64,000 nt of DNA from Membranipora membranacea. Taxonomy: Eukaryota; Bryozoa; Gymnolaemata; Cheilostomatida; Membraniporidae. Both the position numbers and the translations under genes were made by a program. Shown piece by piece: positions 37,901 to 49,495 of the stretch. The stretch covers positions 21,142,001 through 21,206,000 of the forward strand of contig OU612073.1 in assembly GCA_914767715.1 (NCBI GenBank), given 5' to 3'. Each line of letters starts with the position of its first letter. Position 1 is the first letter of the stretch. Under the pieces are notes generated by a model. It saw only the letters and a program-made list of their open reading frames with translations, was not told the origin of the DNA and searched no databases.

Positions 37901-40900
37901 CAACTAATTTACAAACACAAACCAACAACCATAGTCATAATAGTCATACCAGAAAATTGTATCAAACATCCACAACGACCGCTCTGAAGCAAATGGTCCC
38001 TTATTTCAAGTATGGTGAGAAATCAGAAATATCCGTCCACTTAAAATGTCACATTAGTGAGTGTTTGTTCTGAAAAATCTGGAGTCAGTCAGGATAGGTA
38101 TGTATATGAGTTTTCCATTCAAAGATTTACTTGATACTCAGTGGCTTATCAAAAAAGTTTGTTACAAAATACCTTCATTTATATGCTTTCAAAACCTGCT
38201 GTGTATGGTTGAATGGTTTCGCGAATTCAAAAACTAGAGGCCGACACCACCGGGGAGGAAATTTAGAGCTTTAAATGACATAGCCAAATCTAAACGCTGA
38301 ATCTTAGTCAGAACCGTATGTAAATTGCTTCTGCAAATGGCGGAACTTAGCCGCCGACTTTTAACCTCCAGTCAGCTTTTCCACAAGCTATGTGTACACC
38401 TTATACTGAACAAATAACATTAACTCACTTGATGGATAACATATGAGTAAAAGAGACAGAATACAACTTATGGTTGAGAGAAACGTGGAAAAAACAAGCT
38501 AGCCCGGTAATTTTTTTTCATCACAATGATTTGTTTGCGGTTGGGGTTTTGGATTATTTTCATGGGAAAACATAGAAAAATATTCCAATGGCTGCAAGTG
38601 AAAATACCTACAAGTGTTCAACATGGTGTGACATGAAAAAATTTCCAAAAAAATGGCTATTAGCGCTCTAAAACATAAATTTTCATGCTCAATTCCTATA
38701 TTCTCAATGATAACTTATATGATACAGGCACTAGCCATGCACAACCAGATTGCGTCGCGTCATGAATTTCGCAATAATTAAGTAGGGCGTTTTGAGCACT
38801 GCATTGTCCACTCTAGAGTATATAATAACTCTATGGTAAAAGTAATGATTGGTCAATATAGTTGCTTGATTGATAGATCAGGGTAGAGTCATTAGACCGA
38901 CAAATCTAGTGTAAAAGCAAAATCGTTATAACCTATATTACATCGACATTTACTGCCGACAGTTATGGTATGTCAATTATGCAGATTAGTTGACAATGTA
39001 AACGCAGCTTTAAGACTATTTTGATTAAGTTTTTGTCGAGCCCTGATGTTTTCATTGCAGATGATTGGATCGTCATTTTACTTTTTAGCGTAAAAATGAT
39101 GAATGAGGATAGTATGAAGGTATTAGAATTATCCCCCTTCTTTAGGGTTAAGTACCACTCTAGATCCCTTTTCTGTTCAGTACTTTCTGATTTCTTATTG
39201 AAAGTTAGGTGGTCTACGTAGAAATATTTGACCACCACCCATATGTGCACATGTTCCACATGAGGAAATGAAGCAGATGGTTATTCTTCTGAAGGCTTGA
39301 TCAATGATTTCTGTGTCTATTTAGGATCACAGGATAGAGAGTGATCGTAGCAAGGTAACAAGTCCTCTGTGATTTGAAACTATCGCCGCTGACAGACTCA
39401 CAGCTCACCTCAAACTGGTAAGAATACAGACAACACCAACTCTCTCTTTATCGTATCAAATCCCTTTATAAATTGAGAGTGTCAATATCGCATGCGATAG
39501 GAAAGAAAATTTAAATGCCTGAACTTTGTCAATTCTTTTTGATCCAAGGACTTACAATTGGTATACGACACATATTTACCCATTTTAATTACATCTCTCC
39601 ATATGTAGTTATCCCTGAGATTTTTTGAGCAGAATCCAATCTGTTTTAGATTTGAAGGTGTACAGGAAGTTGAAAGCTGGCCAAAGGACACTTCAGCATT
39701 GAGTATTCATCTGTCCGTGTCTGATTGACAAGCCTCACTTTCAATCAATTGATCTCAGAAGACATTTACATGACATCAATCTAGTGTACTGCTGCTCGGG
39801 GTGTCAGCGCTATTACAGCGTACAGATACGCATCATGTAGAAGCTGCCTGTGAGGTCAGGATTTGTTATTAAAGTTCTATTTAGAAAAAATTTCAGTATT
39901 AACCACATTAATTTTTCCTAGTTTTAATGTCTATGTCTACTTTTTTGAGGGATGTCAGGAGGAGAGAGATGGTTGTTGATTACGGGTGTTACTTCCAGTC
40001 TTCCACCATAGGTTGTGATATTATATTATGAGAGACAATATATGTCATCCGCCATATATAATATGTCATACTATCCTTCAACCAAATCTATTCATTGCTG
40101 ATGAGTAACCGTTGCCAAGTTACCCATGGCAGAACCCTGCAAAGTTTTTACAGTCTGTAAAATAACACAGATAACAGATAAACATATTATTTTATCTGTA
40201 TATTTGTAAAGTGTGTCATAGTTATCTAGTTATGACATACCCTTGACTTTTCGAGATGATGTTGTGACTAAAGATGGTGGTATTTCAAGGTTATTGTTGT
40301 GTCATGTGAATCTGATTGCATGATTATTTTGATTGGTAAAGCGTTGATACTCTCGATCAGAGAGAGGTTAAGGATTTTCCGATCTTGGCTTGTGCTGTGT
40401 GCAGAAAATACTCTCATGGTTATAATAAAAAAACGATATCCCACATCATTGAGCAGCATGTAAGTAAAGTATCCGGTGTTAGAAAACTTATCTGTTATCC
40501 GTAATGTCCCTCAAATTTGGTATTCTGGTCATGATATTGTGAACATACTCAAGGCAAGAACAGTAGCTTTACCTGCTGGCATTCTAGCAGGGAGAGCCAC
40601 CCTGGACCCTCATCGCACCCAATGATCTTTTACTTTGGATATTTCACAAGACTTTTAGGTGTTCTTCTGGTTGTTTCCTCATATGTCTGTAACGATGGAG
40701 AGCTCTAGAAATTCTATCGGGTTTAACCAATTTTAAATACTGATTTTGATATTTGTCTAGCCTGCACAACATTGACAAACTGATCTTATTTATGTTACTG
40801 TCTAGAGATATGAAGTTTGAAGATGGTTATTTTTGCCCATATTGTGACAGAAAAAAACAACGCAGCCATCTTTTCAAGGTAGGAATATTATCAATTTATC

Positions 40901-41955
40901 TGCTCCAATTAAAAATTGAAAGATGTCTGAGCTCTGAGCTGAGTGCTTTGTGATCAAACTTCTGTATGGCCTTGACCTGGGTACTCATTTCTGTTTGTAG
41001 ATATAAGTTTGGACATGCTAGCGCAAGACCCTATCTTACCATGACAATCCGCTGAATGCTTGGGATTGTGTAGAGTTTGTGTCCTAACAATGATATTCTG
41101 CGTTTGGAACTTAAGTGTTGCTGCTGTTTACGGTATCCATTAGGCTGATGACGCCGACCTATCATGGCTTATCTAACAAACATTGCATTTGACATATCAA
41201 ATCTTCATGTTATTATTTTTAATGTAACCTCAGAAACTGTGGCATGAAGTAATATTATATATATATTTGAGGATTTCAATCCGGTAATACAACTATTGCT
41301 CAGGATATTCTACTCCATGCAATCTATTATGTTCAGCAGTCACTCGGTTTTTTAACATATTGATGGTTAATCGTTGTCTCAATCCAATAACACATGGGCA
41401 GGAGGAAGCAACTTTAAATTAAGACTGGTGACAAACGATGCAGTAAACCTGTATATTTAAATATATAAGGAATTATTTTAATCTCTGAATAATCTCTAAT
41501 GTACATGAGCTATTTTTTTTATGTGAGTTGACATGTTTCTGTCTAACCATTATCTATATATTTTTCTTATAATAAAGGGCTCATGGGTATTCTTGAATTG
41601 TGGTATACTCGATTCGTTTGCATGAAAAAGTAACTACAAATAATAACATTGTGAAGAGCAACAGCCTGGAAACCCTGGAGCCTGGGAACCCTGGCTATCC
41701 TGTCCAGAGAGTAGAGTACCCACAAAGAAAAAAGTCCACTTAAACCACCATTTTTAAAGGAGAATTTGAAAGCATGACTGTTGTCCAACTCGTTGCTGTT
41801 GTCATCTATCATACATGAAGACTAAAAAAATATAAATATTTAAATAGCGTAAAGTGATTAGTGATCCATTCAATCTTTTATAAACTTGTATTTTGGTTCA
41901 GGTGCATCATAAGGAGAAGTTTGTTCCCTCCATGGAGGTGGATGGATATTTTTAA
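31970..41955 (+). CDS. C2HC zinc-finger protein with about ten fingers (9 exons)
   Basis: Exons: 31970-32043 (MEFTSTREIRVVLIDCTK..), 32836-32870, 33289-33375, 33812-35758, 35902-35987, 36304-36388, 40405-40459, 40806-40878, 41902-41955. All phases agree, giving 831 residues. The first four exons are well supported; the last five are less so. The large exon encodes fingers of the form C-X2-C-X13-H-X3-C from about residue 267 to 659, in alternating types (CxFC..GWMAYHTTxC and CYFC..STMAIHHNRC). The ninth has an 11-residue spacer. An extra CPYC..HLFK|VHH finger spans the last two exons. The fingers resemble C2H2 fingers with the last His replaced by Cys. The function is unknown; nucleic-acid binding is inferred. 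Its N-terminal region is unlike any domain I recognise. Confidence 0.78.
33812..35758 (+). CDS. Main exon of zinc-finger gene, ten C2HC fingers
   Basis: The exon begins after TTTAAG, joins GGC (Gly) from exon 33289-33375, and ends ACAG|gtaatc. Its first 200 codons are Ser-rich and contain VKAEPPD, a sumoylation-consensus-like site (psi-K-x-E), and a basic RHGRQKRKSS stretch that could be a nuclear signal. The fingers follow. Fingers 1-6 are three nearly identical finger pairs; fingers 7-10 are diverged. Confidence 0.9.
34411..35121 (+). repeat. Three 237-bp coding repeats, each a pair of C2HC fingers
   Basis: First cysteine codons of successive units fall at 34414, 34651, 34888 and 35125, exactly 237 bp (79 codons) apart. 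Units 2 and 3 differ at only about two bases (Ile/Val and Arg/Leu changes). Unit 1 differs mainly in its first 45 bases. Sequence from 35125 is clearly older. This indicates recent amplification or gene conversion of a finger pair. Confidence 0.95.
36900..36995. repeat. GATTGATAGTAAT minisatellite
   Basis: Short units of ATTGATAGTAATG and ATTGATAGA repeat about seven times directly next to the left end of the inverted-repeat element at 36996. It lies in an intron of the zinc-finger gene. Confidence 0.85.
36996..38835. mobile_element. 1.84-kb element with about 450-bp terminal inverted repeats
   Basis: The left end CATAGAGTTATTATATACTC is repeated in inverted form at the right end, and the arms match for about 430-450 bp (to about 37450, and from about 38400) with moderate divergence. 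The middle 0.95 kb has no transposase-like frame that I can recognise. Flanks do not show a clear target duplication because of the minisatellite. Likely a non-autonomous foldback or large MITE. It lies in the intron before exon 40405-40459. Confidence 0.85.
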
Positions 41956-42203
41956 AGCTGTATATCAAGGCGCCTCGATACCTGACATTTTGGTATATCT
42001 ATCTGCCACCACAGAGCGAACCTGCTTGTGCTTGTGCTAATGCAGCATGTCTAGCAAATGCTAAGTGGAATACAGGGATGACCTTATGGAGGCTGTGTAA
42101 TTATACCTTATTAGGAAAGTTTTTTTTGTACCTTTTAATTGGCAGTCTATAACATTTCAACTGTGGAATGTTTTGCAAAAAAAGCATAACAAGTGTTTGA
42201 AAG

Positions 42204-42209
42204 AATAAA
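42204..42209 (+). terminator. Candidate poly(A) signal of zinc-finger gene
   Basis: AATAAA about 250 nt after the proposed TAA at 41953-41955. Supported only by hexamer and distance. Confidence 0.3.
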
Positions 42210-42612
42210 CAATATCAAAGTTGATAGTATTAAGTATAAAGCCTGAAAAATGTCATTTATAAAACTATGAGCGATATAATGCATCTTTGAGCAAAGAAAA
42301 TCAAAATAACATAATGAGGCTATCATAGGACTGTGGATAGGCAAAGTTTGCAGCTGAGATTTTTTTATTTTGTATACTTTATCATAATCACCGACCAATG
42401 TATCATGAAGAATGAAGCCGTGTGAAAAAGAAGGAATGGAATTAAATGGATGTTTTAAAAAGCAGTTTACCATATGGTGCTGTCTTTGCAACTTGCTGAG
42501 ACAGCTGAAGCAAATCACTGCACACATGATCCTCGTGAGATTGAACTTAGGAAACATATCGCTGACACAAGATATTTAAATGGACGCTGAGCTCTTCAAT
42601 ATTAAGTAGGGA

Positions 42613-43931
42613 TGTTGAACCTTCAAATGTGGCAAACATCAAAACATCGCAAACTAGCAATCCACTAACGTTGAAATCCCAAAAACGCCGCAGTTAAAGG
42701 GTTTTTAAACGTCGCAACCCCACAAACAACGCAAAGGCTCGAATCCACTGACGTCGCAAATGTTGAAATTGAACAGAACTGCCAAGTTGTCTTCTCATTT
42801 AATGCAAATTGGTGTTTACGATCTGCTGCAATAAGTTAGATGAGAGCATACAGATTTCAAAACACTGTGAGAGTTGAAATATTGAGAAAAAATTTGCACT
42901 TTAGGATCATGCACAGCCAGCCCTTAGTAGCGCTCGGGATGGTGATCGCATTAAGGGGGTGGGTGAAAAGCTAGGAAGGAAATTATTTTGGCAATTTATT
43001 ATTTTTTCGACTTTAGCACCTGTTTACAGCACTTTTGCCTCATAGTACAAAGTTCTTGCCCTGTTTTTTAGAATTCTCATACATTCAAACATATAACTAT
43101 GTTGTTACATCAAAATAATATCATAAATGTCAGACTTATTAGTGGTTGTCTTCTCCCATGTCAACCTAAGTTAGTTTATAATGATATTCCCAGCACCTCA
43201 AAAATTTAGATATAATGTAAATTCTATCTTTACTTGTAGTGAAAAAAGACTAACAGATAATTCTACAGGCAGACAGGAACACATTTAGCAATCTCTGTCT
43301 CCATAACTATACTTGATGGACCTTAAAATGTTTCATATTCTGTTATTCAAAATGAGGCAAAATCTTGTGTATGATGCTGTCAATTTGCTGTCAATTGTGA
43401 TTGATATTTAATGCAAAAAGCAAGATTTTAAAAAAAATGGATATGAATTTGTGGCAATATAGAATGGTTTAAGACGTGACTTGTCATAATAATAAGAATG
43501 ATGTGTCTGCAATAACAATTTGCAAAACGCAAAAATTACAAAAATGGATGGTATTTATGCTGTTGATTAAATTGGTGTCCGGGACAACAAATTATTTGAG
43601 AAGTACATCTGCCACTTTTGCAAAGTCTGCAGCATTCGCTGCAGATTATTTGAATGATGCCTATATTCTAGCAATGGGATGGTGTAGGATGATATTTATG
43701 CTGTAGATTGAATTGGTGTCCGCAGCAATAAATTATTTGAGAAGTAAATCTGCCTTTTACTTAGGACAGGGTTTCGCAGGACATAAACCCTGATACAACT
43801 CTGCATTTATGTTGAGTTGCGACATTTGCGATGTTAGTGGGTTTAAGATTTTGCGACGTTCAAAAAATTGTGACGTTTGTGGAACGCTAGATTGCGACTT
43901 ATTGACGCTTGCGACGTTTGTGGGTTCAACA
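42613..43931. mobile_element. Foldback-like element with subterminal CGTCGCAA repeats
   Basis: The left arm (42613 to about 42780) begins TGTTGAAC and holds degenerate units such as CATCGCAAAC, ACGCCGCAG, ACGTCGCAACCCC and ACGTCGCAAATG. The right arm (about 43800-43931) holds the same units in inverted order (TTTGCGACG, TTGCGACGTTTGTGGG) and ends GTTCAACA. Arms made of many short repeats are known for foldback (TU/FB-type) transposons. The centre contains a diverged 135-145 bp direct duplication (about 43545 and 43680). Confidence 0.75.
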
Positions 43932-45191
43932 AGGAACAGCCTTTCATCATGGTCGTCTATAAGGGGTCAAATAATTCATGTGCACATGCTTTGAAAAATT
44001 TCCAGTTTATCTATATCACTTTTACTCAGATATAGGTACCACCCTGAACAGGCAAATGACACAACTAATAGTATCCTGGCCTTATAAAACAGTGCTATAA
44101 GGTGTTATCAACACCTGATCTTCGCAGATGAAAATAATACAATGTTAGATGATTTATTTGTATAGTCCTAATTAGATATCGAGATAGACAGTGTGCCGAA
44201 ATTCGAGTAAAGGTAAGCTTGGTGCGCGAGGAGGAACCAGCCCGTTATAACATGCCCGAGAATGGAGTTGTGAGAAGCTGGGTGTGCGAGATTCAAGGTG
44301 AAAACATTTTGGCAGTATTTGATAGAATTAGCAAAATATTGAACATCATTTGCTCTTTTTAAAAACTTTATTGGATTCAACTTTCATGAGATAGGATCAT
44401 ATAAGCTCATAATTACTGTAAATATTTCCTGATAACAGAAGAAATCTAATGTGATATATCGCTTTTTAAAACTTTTTAATGTAGTATTGGTGATCATGTC
44501 TAATAGTTATTTTCACAGTTGAAACCTCCCAATTATTTGACGTTGAGTCGCAGTGACAGCTCTGGAAGTTAATTTTGGGGCTAAAAGTGCATTTTTTAAA
44601 TTGAGCCCTCTGTGTCTTGTCTTTGAGGTATTTGATTAGTTTATGCTTTCACCATATAGAGGAGGCATGGCACTAACTGGAGGAATCACATCAAAACAAG
44701 CATCCTGTAATAATTTCGCTTAGATTTATGTTTTTATACCATGATACCATATTCAAATGCAATTTATGAGATTGTAAGTGAATTTTAGGCATAGTGAATT
44801 TGTGGCGGAAAACTCCTTGCTGTTTAGACCGAAAAAAATACCTTGTGTGAAATTTGCCTTTTACATTTTCTAATTTGGTAGTACCTTGTGTGAAATTTGG
44901 ATTTTTTTCATTTTTTTTGTTTAATCAATGCAATTTTATTCATTTGTACGTAAGTGAATGATTCATGATTCTTGCACTGCAATGAGTTTTTTACCTGTCA
45001 ATATTCAAGATCTAGTTTTGACTCCCTGTTTCTAGCTGTATGATGCAGTTGCTCACATAAAATCTGCCTGCTAAGCAAGTGTATGAAGAAACTCTTTGAC
45101 AGAGGGTTTGTGCTCATAATTACTGCGAATAGTCATCCGACCAAACAAATCTTAGGTTTAGTACTTTTTGATGTAAAATGTCATGCTATTC

Positions 45192-45314
45192 TAGATCAAG
45201 TTTAATCCAACTGCCTGCATTCCAGTTGCTTCCTTCCACTGGTTAGGCCGCTGCGGCGTGACCCGTGGATCAGGAGCAACTCGGAATGCAGGCAAATGGA
45301 CCAAACTTGGTCTA
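45192..45314. mobile_element. 123-bp hAT-like MITE
   Basis: Terminal inverted repeats start TAGATCAAGTTT at the left and TAGACCAAGTTT (complement) at the right and extend about 38 bp through CTGCCTGCATTCC. Both sides are flanked by the 8-bp duplication TGCTATTC (45184-45191 and 45315-45322). A related copy begins at 63941. Confidence 0.88.
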
Positions 45315-45461
45315 TGCTATTCCAATTAAAGCAAACAGTATTAAATTTGCCTATTAGAAGTTTGTTTTACGACCATGATGTATATTAAAATGGAATTTAA
45401 TGAGTTTGTAAATGATTTTAGACATAGTAATTACTGGCGTGAAATGTCTTGTTGCTTAGAC

Positions 45462-45486
45462 CAAGGAGAAACAGGGTTACTCCTTG
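45462..45486. mobile_element. 25-bp hairpin insertion with 7-bp target duplication
   Basis: CAAGGAG..CTCCTTG hairpin (25 bp) lies between two copies of CTTAGAC (45455-45461 and 45487-45493). The paralogous sequence near 44830-44840 has a single TTTAGACC with no hairpin, an apparent empty site. Confidence 0.7.
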
Positions 45487-46154
45487 CTTAGACCAAAACA
45501 AGTATCTTGTATTTAATTTGCCTAATACATTTTCTTGTTCGGACCCCCATGATGTATATCTTTCCAAGTGCAACTGATTTGTTCGTATGATGGTATGATG
45601 GTATGATGGTAAACGATTCATAATTATTGCGCTGCCTTTAACTTGTCAGTATCCAGTTTCAAGTGTTGGCTTCTTGCTCCTAGTTTTGAGATACAGTGGC
45701 ACGGATATAACACCGCAACGTAACCCTCATAGTGAACCCCTTTCATTTGTTGCCTAACAGGCCCTCACACCCTAGTCTACCAATCCCCTCCTTGCCTCTT
45801 TCCCCTTACTACAGGAAATTAGAAAAATATTTGCATTAAACTGACCACTTTTTATCCCCATTTACCAATTACAAAACACAATCACACTGCAGTTGCTCAG
45901 GAACCTCCTGCCCAAACTAAATAATATGTGTTATCGAACTAAATATGGGAACATAGGAGGTCCGTAGAACCGAAATGTTGCTGTGCTAACTCAAAAAATC
46001 TAGTCCTAGTTCCTATTCACTATGTTTCCTTATGTCGACGTGACATTGGTTTTTGGCACAAACGATACATAGGATTAGCATTTAAGTCAACTCTCGCAAG
46101 CATCGATAGGCATTTCTTAATGCGAAGCTAGATACTGTTTTGAATTGCAGTGAA

Positions 46155-46210
46155 TGTATAAGGCGGTGTGGATAAATGGATAGGGTTCAAATCCCGGCCG
46201 CGGCAAATGT
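46155..46210 (+). mobile_element. tRNA-like fragment, probably SINE remnant
   Basis: GGTTCAAATCC (box B form) followed by CGGCCGCGGCA resembles a tRNA T-arm and acceptor strand. The 5' half does not fold as a tRNA, so I treat it as a SINE relic. Confidence 0.4.
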
Positions 46211-47618
46211 TTTTTCATCATGGAAGTCGTAAGCAATCATCATAGTGATGATATTTATTCAAACAGATGAATCTATGGTAACAATGGGTTCAGCAATTTA
46301 TACTGCGCTGAATTCACGGGTTGATAACTCCTAGTCCAAATCGTAGCATATTTTCATTTATGCCACTGAACAGATATAAACAATCATTAATTAAATTCAT
46401 ATCAATCAAAATTTGACTTTTGGCACATCTTTTTTTTTACAATATCTTGCTTTGAGATGGCCACAACACTCAGAAAATCAGAATCCAGAATCCATCACAC
46501 ACACAGAAATAAGTCACAGTATACATTATATCATCCTTTTTTTAAGAAAGTTTAACTTTGAGAAGGTCAAAAATCTTAACAGGACTCTGTTTGTTTACAA
46601 ATCTGAACACCAAATCTATCCATTCCTGATTTTGGTAGATTAGAATTGTCTCATTGATCTGTATGTCATATAGGCTATATATAGCCTTGGCAGGCCACCC
46701 ACCCATCCCTGACACCCTGGCCATGCAAGGCTATATACATGATTTGATAGAAGCTGTATACTGGAATAATGTAGTCATAGTAAAACTGACAGCAGCTGAG
46801 TAAGACTGGGACGGGATCGGACAAAGCTAGCCAATCTGGTGGCAAGCTTCCGTTTTAGGCACTGCTCAGACGATAATTTAAATCTGCCATAGTAAGTGGG
46901 ATATCAATCAATTTCTGCGGTTTCTAGATCTGCTGGTTCGTTACTTATTCAGATAAACCATGTCCCTTGGAAAGGGGGGGGGGGTTGGATGGCCCAGACT
47001 GGCTAGGGAAGCCCACACCTCTCCCTGCTTTGTACAAATCTAAGTATTCATTGCCAAAATTCCTATCGTCATTGGTCTGTGGACTACAATTCCATTGAAA
47101 AATTATTGAAATGTGAACGAACACCATTGTTCGGCGCACACAAAGCATTCTCTCCTAAATAATAGTGTATAACCTGATCCAACAACATGTAATCATGTGA
47201 TTGATGAAAGCTAACTAACCAGGCTGGCCAGCGGGGCGTTCATATTTATTCATGAATGTGACTAGCTATGACTAACTAGTCTTGCTTTGACTAGCTGGAG
47301 AGTATTTGGATGAGAACGGATTGAAGGAAAACAGTTTAGCTAAGTCCACATATGCAAAAGTAAGTGTTACTATTGACATGATGCGGCTGTAAGGAAATAA
47401 GTTACTGCGGCACATGCCTCACACACTCTGATATTATGCATAACTTCCTGCAGTGTGTTAATTGTGTTCATGAGCTTGACATCGTAGGGTGTGCTATGGT
47501 AACTATTGTATGCAAATCATCAAGCACCACAATCCGATAATTCTGGTTTACATGGTTACTTGGTAATAGCATAGATGAAAGACTCAGGGAGTCCGACCAT
47601 AACAATTATAGGTAAGAT

Positions 47619-47656
47619 CAAGGAGTAATTACGCTATTTATCACTATTACTCCTTG
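47619..47656. mobile_element. 38-bp hairpin insertion with 7-bp target duplication
   Basis: CAAGGAGTAAT..ATTACTCCTTG is flanked on both sides by GTAAGAT (47612-47618 and 47657-47663). The ends are the same as in the 45462 element, so both belong to one family. Confidence 0.7.
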
Positions 47657-48179
47657 GTAAGATTAAGGATTAAGTCGTGTATTAGTTAATCCAATCCTTA
47701 TTCACTGATGCATGGTCAACATGATCTCACATGGCACTCTTTCCCTGCTGTCTAAGGTAAGTGCACTGTATTCTGCTTCTCACTCATTCAATCTCATTCT
47801 CACTTATTCCATCTACGCTTTTGTTCTTAGGACATTCACGCACTCAGTACAGTGTTATGGGGTGAGGAGGGGGAGCGATTCCCTTGGGTAAGGATATGCT
47901 AGTGCCAAGAGCGAGAAGTGTGCAGTATAGGGGGCGCAAGGAAATGACACTCAAATTTTAGGAGCTATGGGGATTGGCCAAATTTTTGACACGATATTAT
48001 GAAATTAAACTTTAGTTGTGAAATGAGCTTTGTAATCTCCTTTCCTGTTCGAGTTGCACACACATAATGTTTACTGGGATAGGGTTTTCAAACTTTAGCT
48101 CTTACAAGGTGCTCGTGCTTGTGGCATACACACAGCTCAGTTCATTGCGCCTCTATCCGCGAAAGAGGGATAGTTTAAG

Positions 48180-48457
48180 CATAAACAATGCTAAAACACT
48201 TCATCTTTGGCGGTTCTGAGACGTGAGAAAGTTGGTGTCTCGAAGCTTGCAAGCTTATGTGATGAAAATTACATTGGTTGGACTACTCCTTGGGGTTACT
48301 TTAAGCATAGCAGGCATCCCTGTTTGTCAGAAGCTGACAATTTTTTTTGTGTGTTTGTGTGGGTACAAACTACCAAGCCAATCAGAGCCAACATATTGGT
48401 TAGTGAGTACCCAGTGTCGATTGGGCAGCTGACCTGGGAGAGTTAGGCTGTCCACAG
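48180..48457 (+). other. Possible 5' leader exon of the galactosyltransferase gene
   Basis: The galactosyltransferase ATG at 49496 lies directly after an acceptor (ttattattag), so an upstream exon is expected. A strong donor at 48458 (CCACAG|gtaaga) could be its end. This stretch has several upstream ATGs, including a 58-codon frame from 48259 that starts MKITLVGLLLGVTLSIAG, which looks like a signal peptide. It could be an upstream ORF or chance. The 5' limit is a guess. Confidence 0.3.
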
Positions 48458-49495
48458 GTAAGATGAAGATGGAGATTATATTAGCTCATACCGATTTCCT
48501 TATTTATATGAACCGGCTACAGGTGTTATCGATCTATTAAATGAATATGTATCGGTCATTGATACCTTGTGATTAACTATCACATTTCACTTTATTCAAA
48601 ATTCAGAAACAAAGTGTCACCAAAATTAAATTGTAACAACTATCTCAAACTTTAAAGTCCTAAAAAAGTTGGTTGAAAGTTGATTGACAGTATATCAGAT
48701 GTTATGTATAGTGAGGCTTGGTATGATAATTAGTGGCTATTGATCTTATTCAGCGGTTTAGATCCATCGAGTTGAAGCTCTCAGTATCATAATATAAAAT
48801 ATTCACTAACCTGAAGCAAGATTTATAATCTTTGCTTGAAGTTTGAAAGGTACAAGCAAAGAATATAAATATTGGTACAAGTTAGGTATTTTATTGACAG
48901 TCATTGATTATGGATGTTTTGATATACATTGTCGACCATTCAGCGTTTATTATCACTTTGACCTCTCCAATCTATATTCATAGGAGAGTGACAATTTTTG
49001 TAAACCATTATCATATTGAAGCATATATATATATGATATACCTGTTAGATCTGACAGTGGCATACTTTGCTGTCAAATTAGCTGATCAAAAATATTATAT
49101 TAATCAGGGATAGAGATAGTTGTGACTGTCATGTTTATTATCGATTACAAATCTTACCAGGATCGCTGGTAATGGCATTCAACATCTTCCCCCAATGCGG
49201 TTTATAATGAAATACCTATACCAGTATATTCTCTCGTGGGGGGAGGGGGCATTGTGCGGGGGGGGGGGCAAAACTCTTGGGGCTCAGACTATACCAGTAA
49301 CATGTGCCACGTTGGAGCATTTGAACTGCCTTGAGCACTGTGCAATGGTTGAGAGGCCTTCATCAGTTTTGTCTAATCCATTATGACAATATGCTGAGGA
49401 CGCCAGACAAATATAATAGATATTGTATTATCATATTCAGCGATATCACTGATTTTAAAGTTAATACATCTCATCTCATTCTATATTATTATTAG

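Larger units (their letters stand above)
36389..40404 (+). other. Repeat-rich intron of the zinc-finger gene
   Basis: Contains the minisatellite, the inverted-repeat element and two weak exon candidates (39325-39354 and 39785-39853). The second has YCCSGC in one frame and THHVEAAC in another, like a broken finger. I did not include them because their phases fail or hit stops. Confidence 0.4.
44736..45660. repeat. Diverged direct duplication (about 300 bp each)
   Basis: 44736-45050 and 45365-45690 align in the same order (ACCATGAT.., ..TTTAGRCATAGT.., ..GTTTAGACC / GCTTAGACC.., ..CCTTGTG / TCTTGTA.., ..GATTCATRATT.., ..CTAGTTTTGA). Divergence is high with many indels. The left copy shows the pre-insertion state of the 25-bp hairpin found in the right copy. 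Confidence 0.65.
41956..49495. other. Repeat-rich intergenic region
   Basis: No convincing gene. It holds a foldback element (42613-43931), a diverged duplication (44736-45660), a hAT-like MITE (45192-45314), micro-hairpin insertions (45462-45486 and 47619-47656), a tRNA-like fragment near 46160-46210 and a G-run near 46973. The last kilobase may contain the 5'UTR exon of the galactosyltransferase gene. Confidence 0.5.

Noticed and set aside
37622-37987. 121-codon frame inside the inverted-repeat element
   Set aside because: No transposase motif or sensible composition; probably chance.
39325-39354. Small exon DHRIESDRSK in the zinc-finger gene
   Set aside because: Sites are acceptable but the phase required from the previous exon meets a stop.
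42147-42557. Minus-strand 136-codon frame
   Set aside because: No splice support, no recognisable motif, AT-rich composition like the surrounding spacer.
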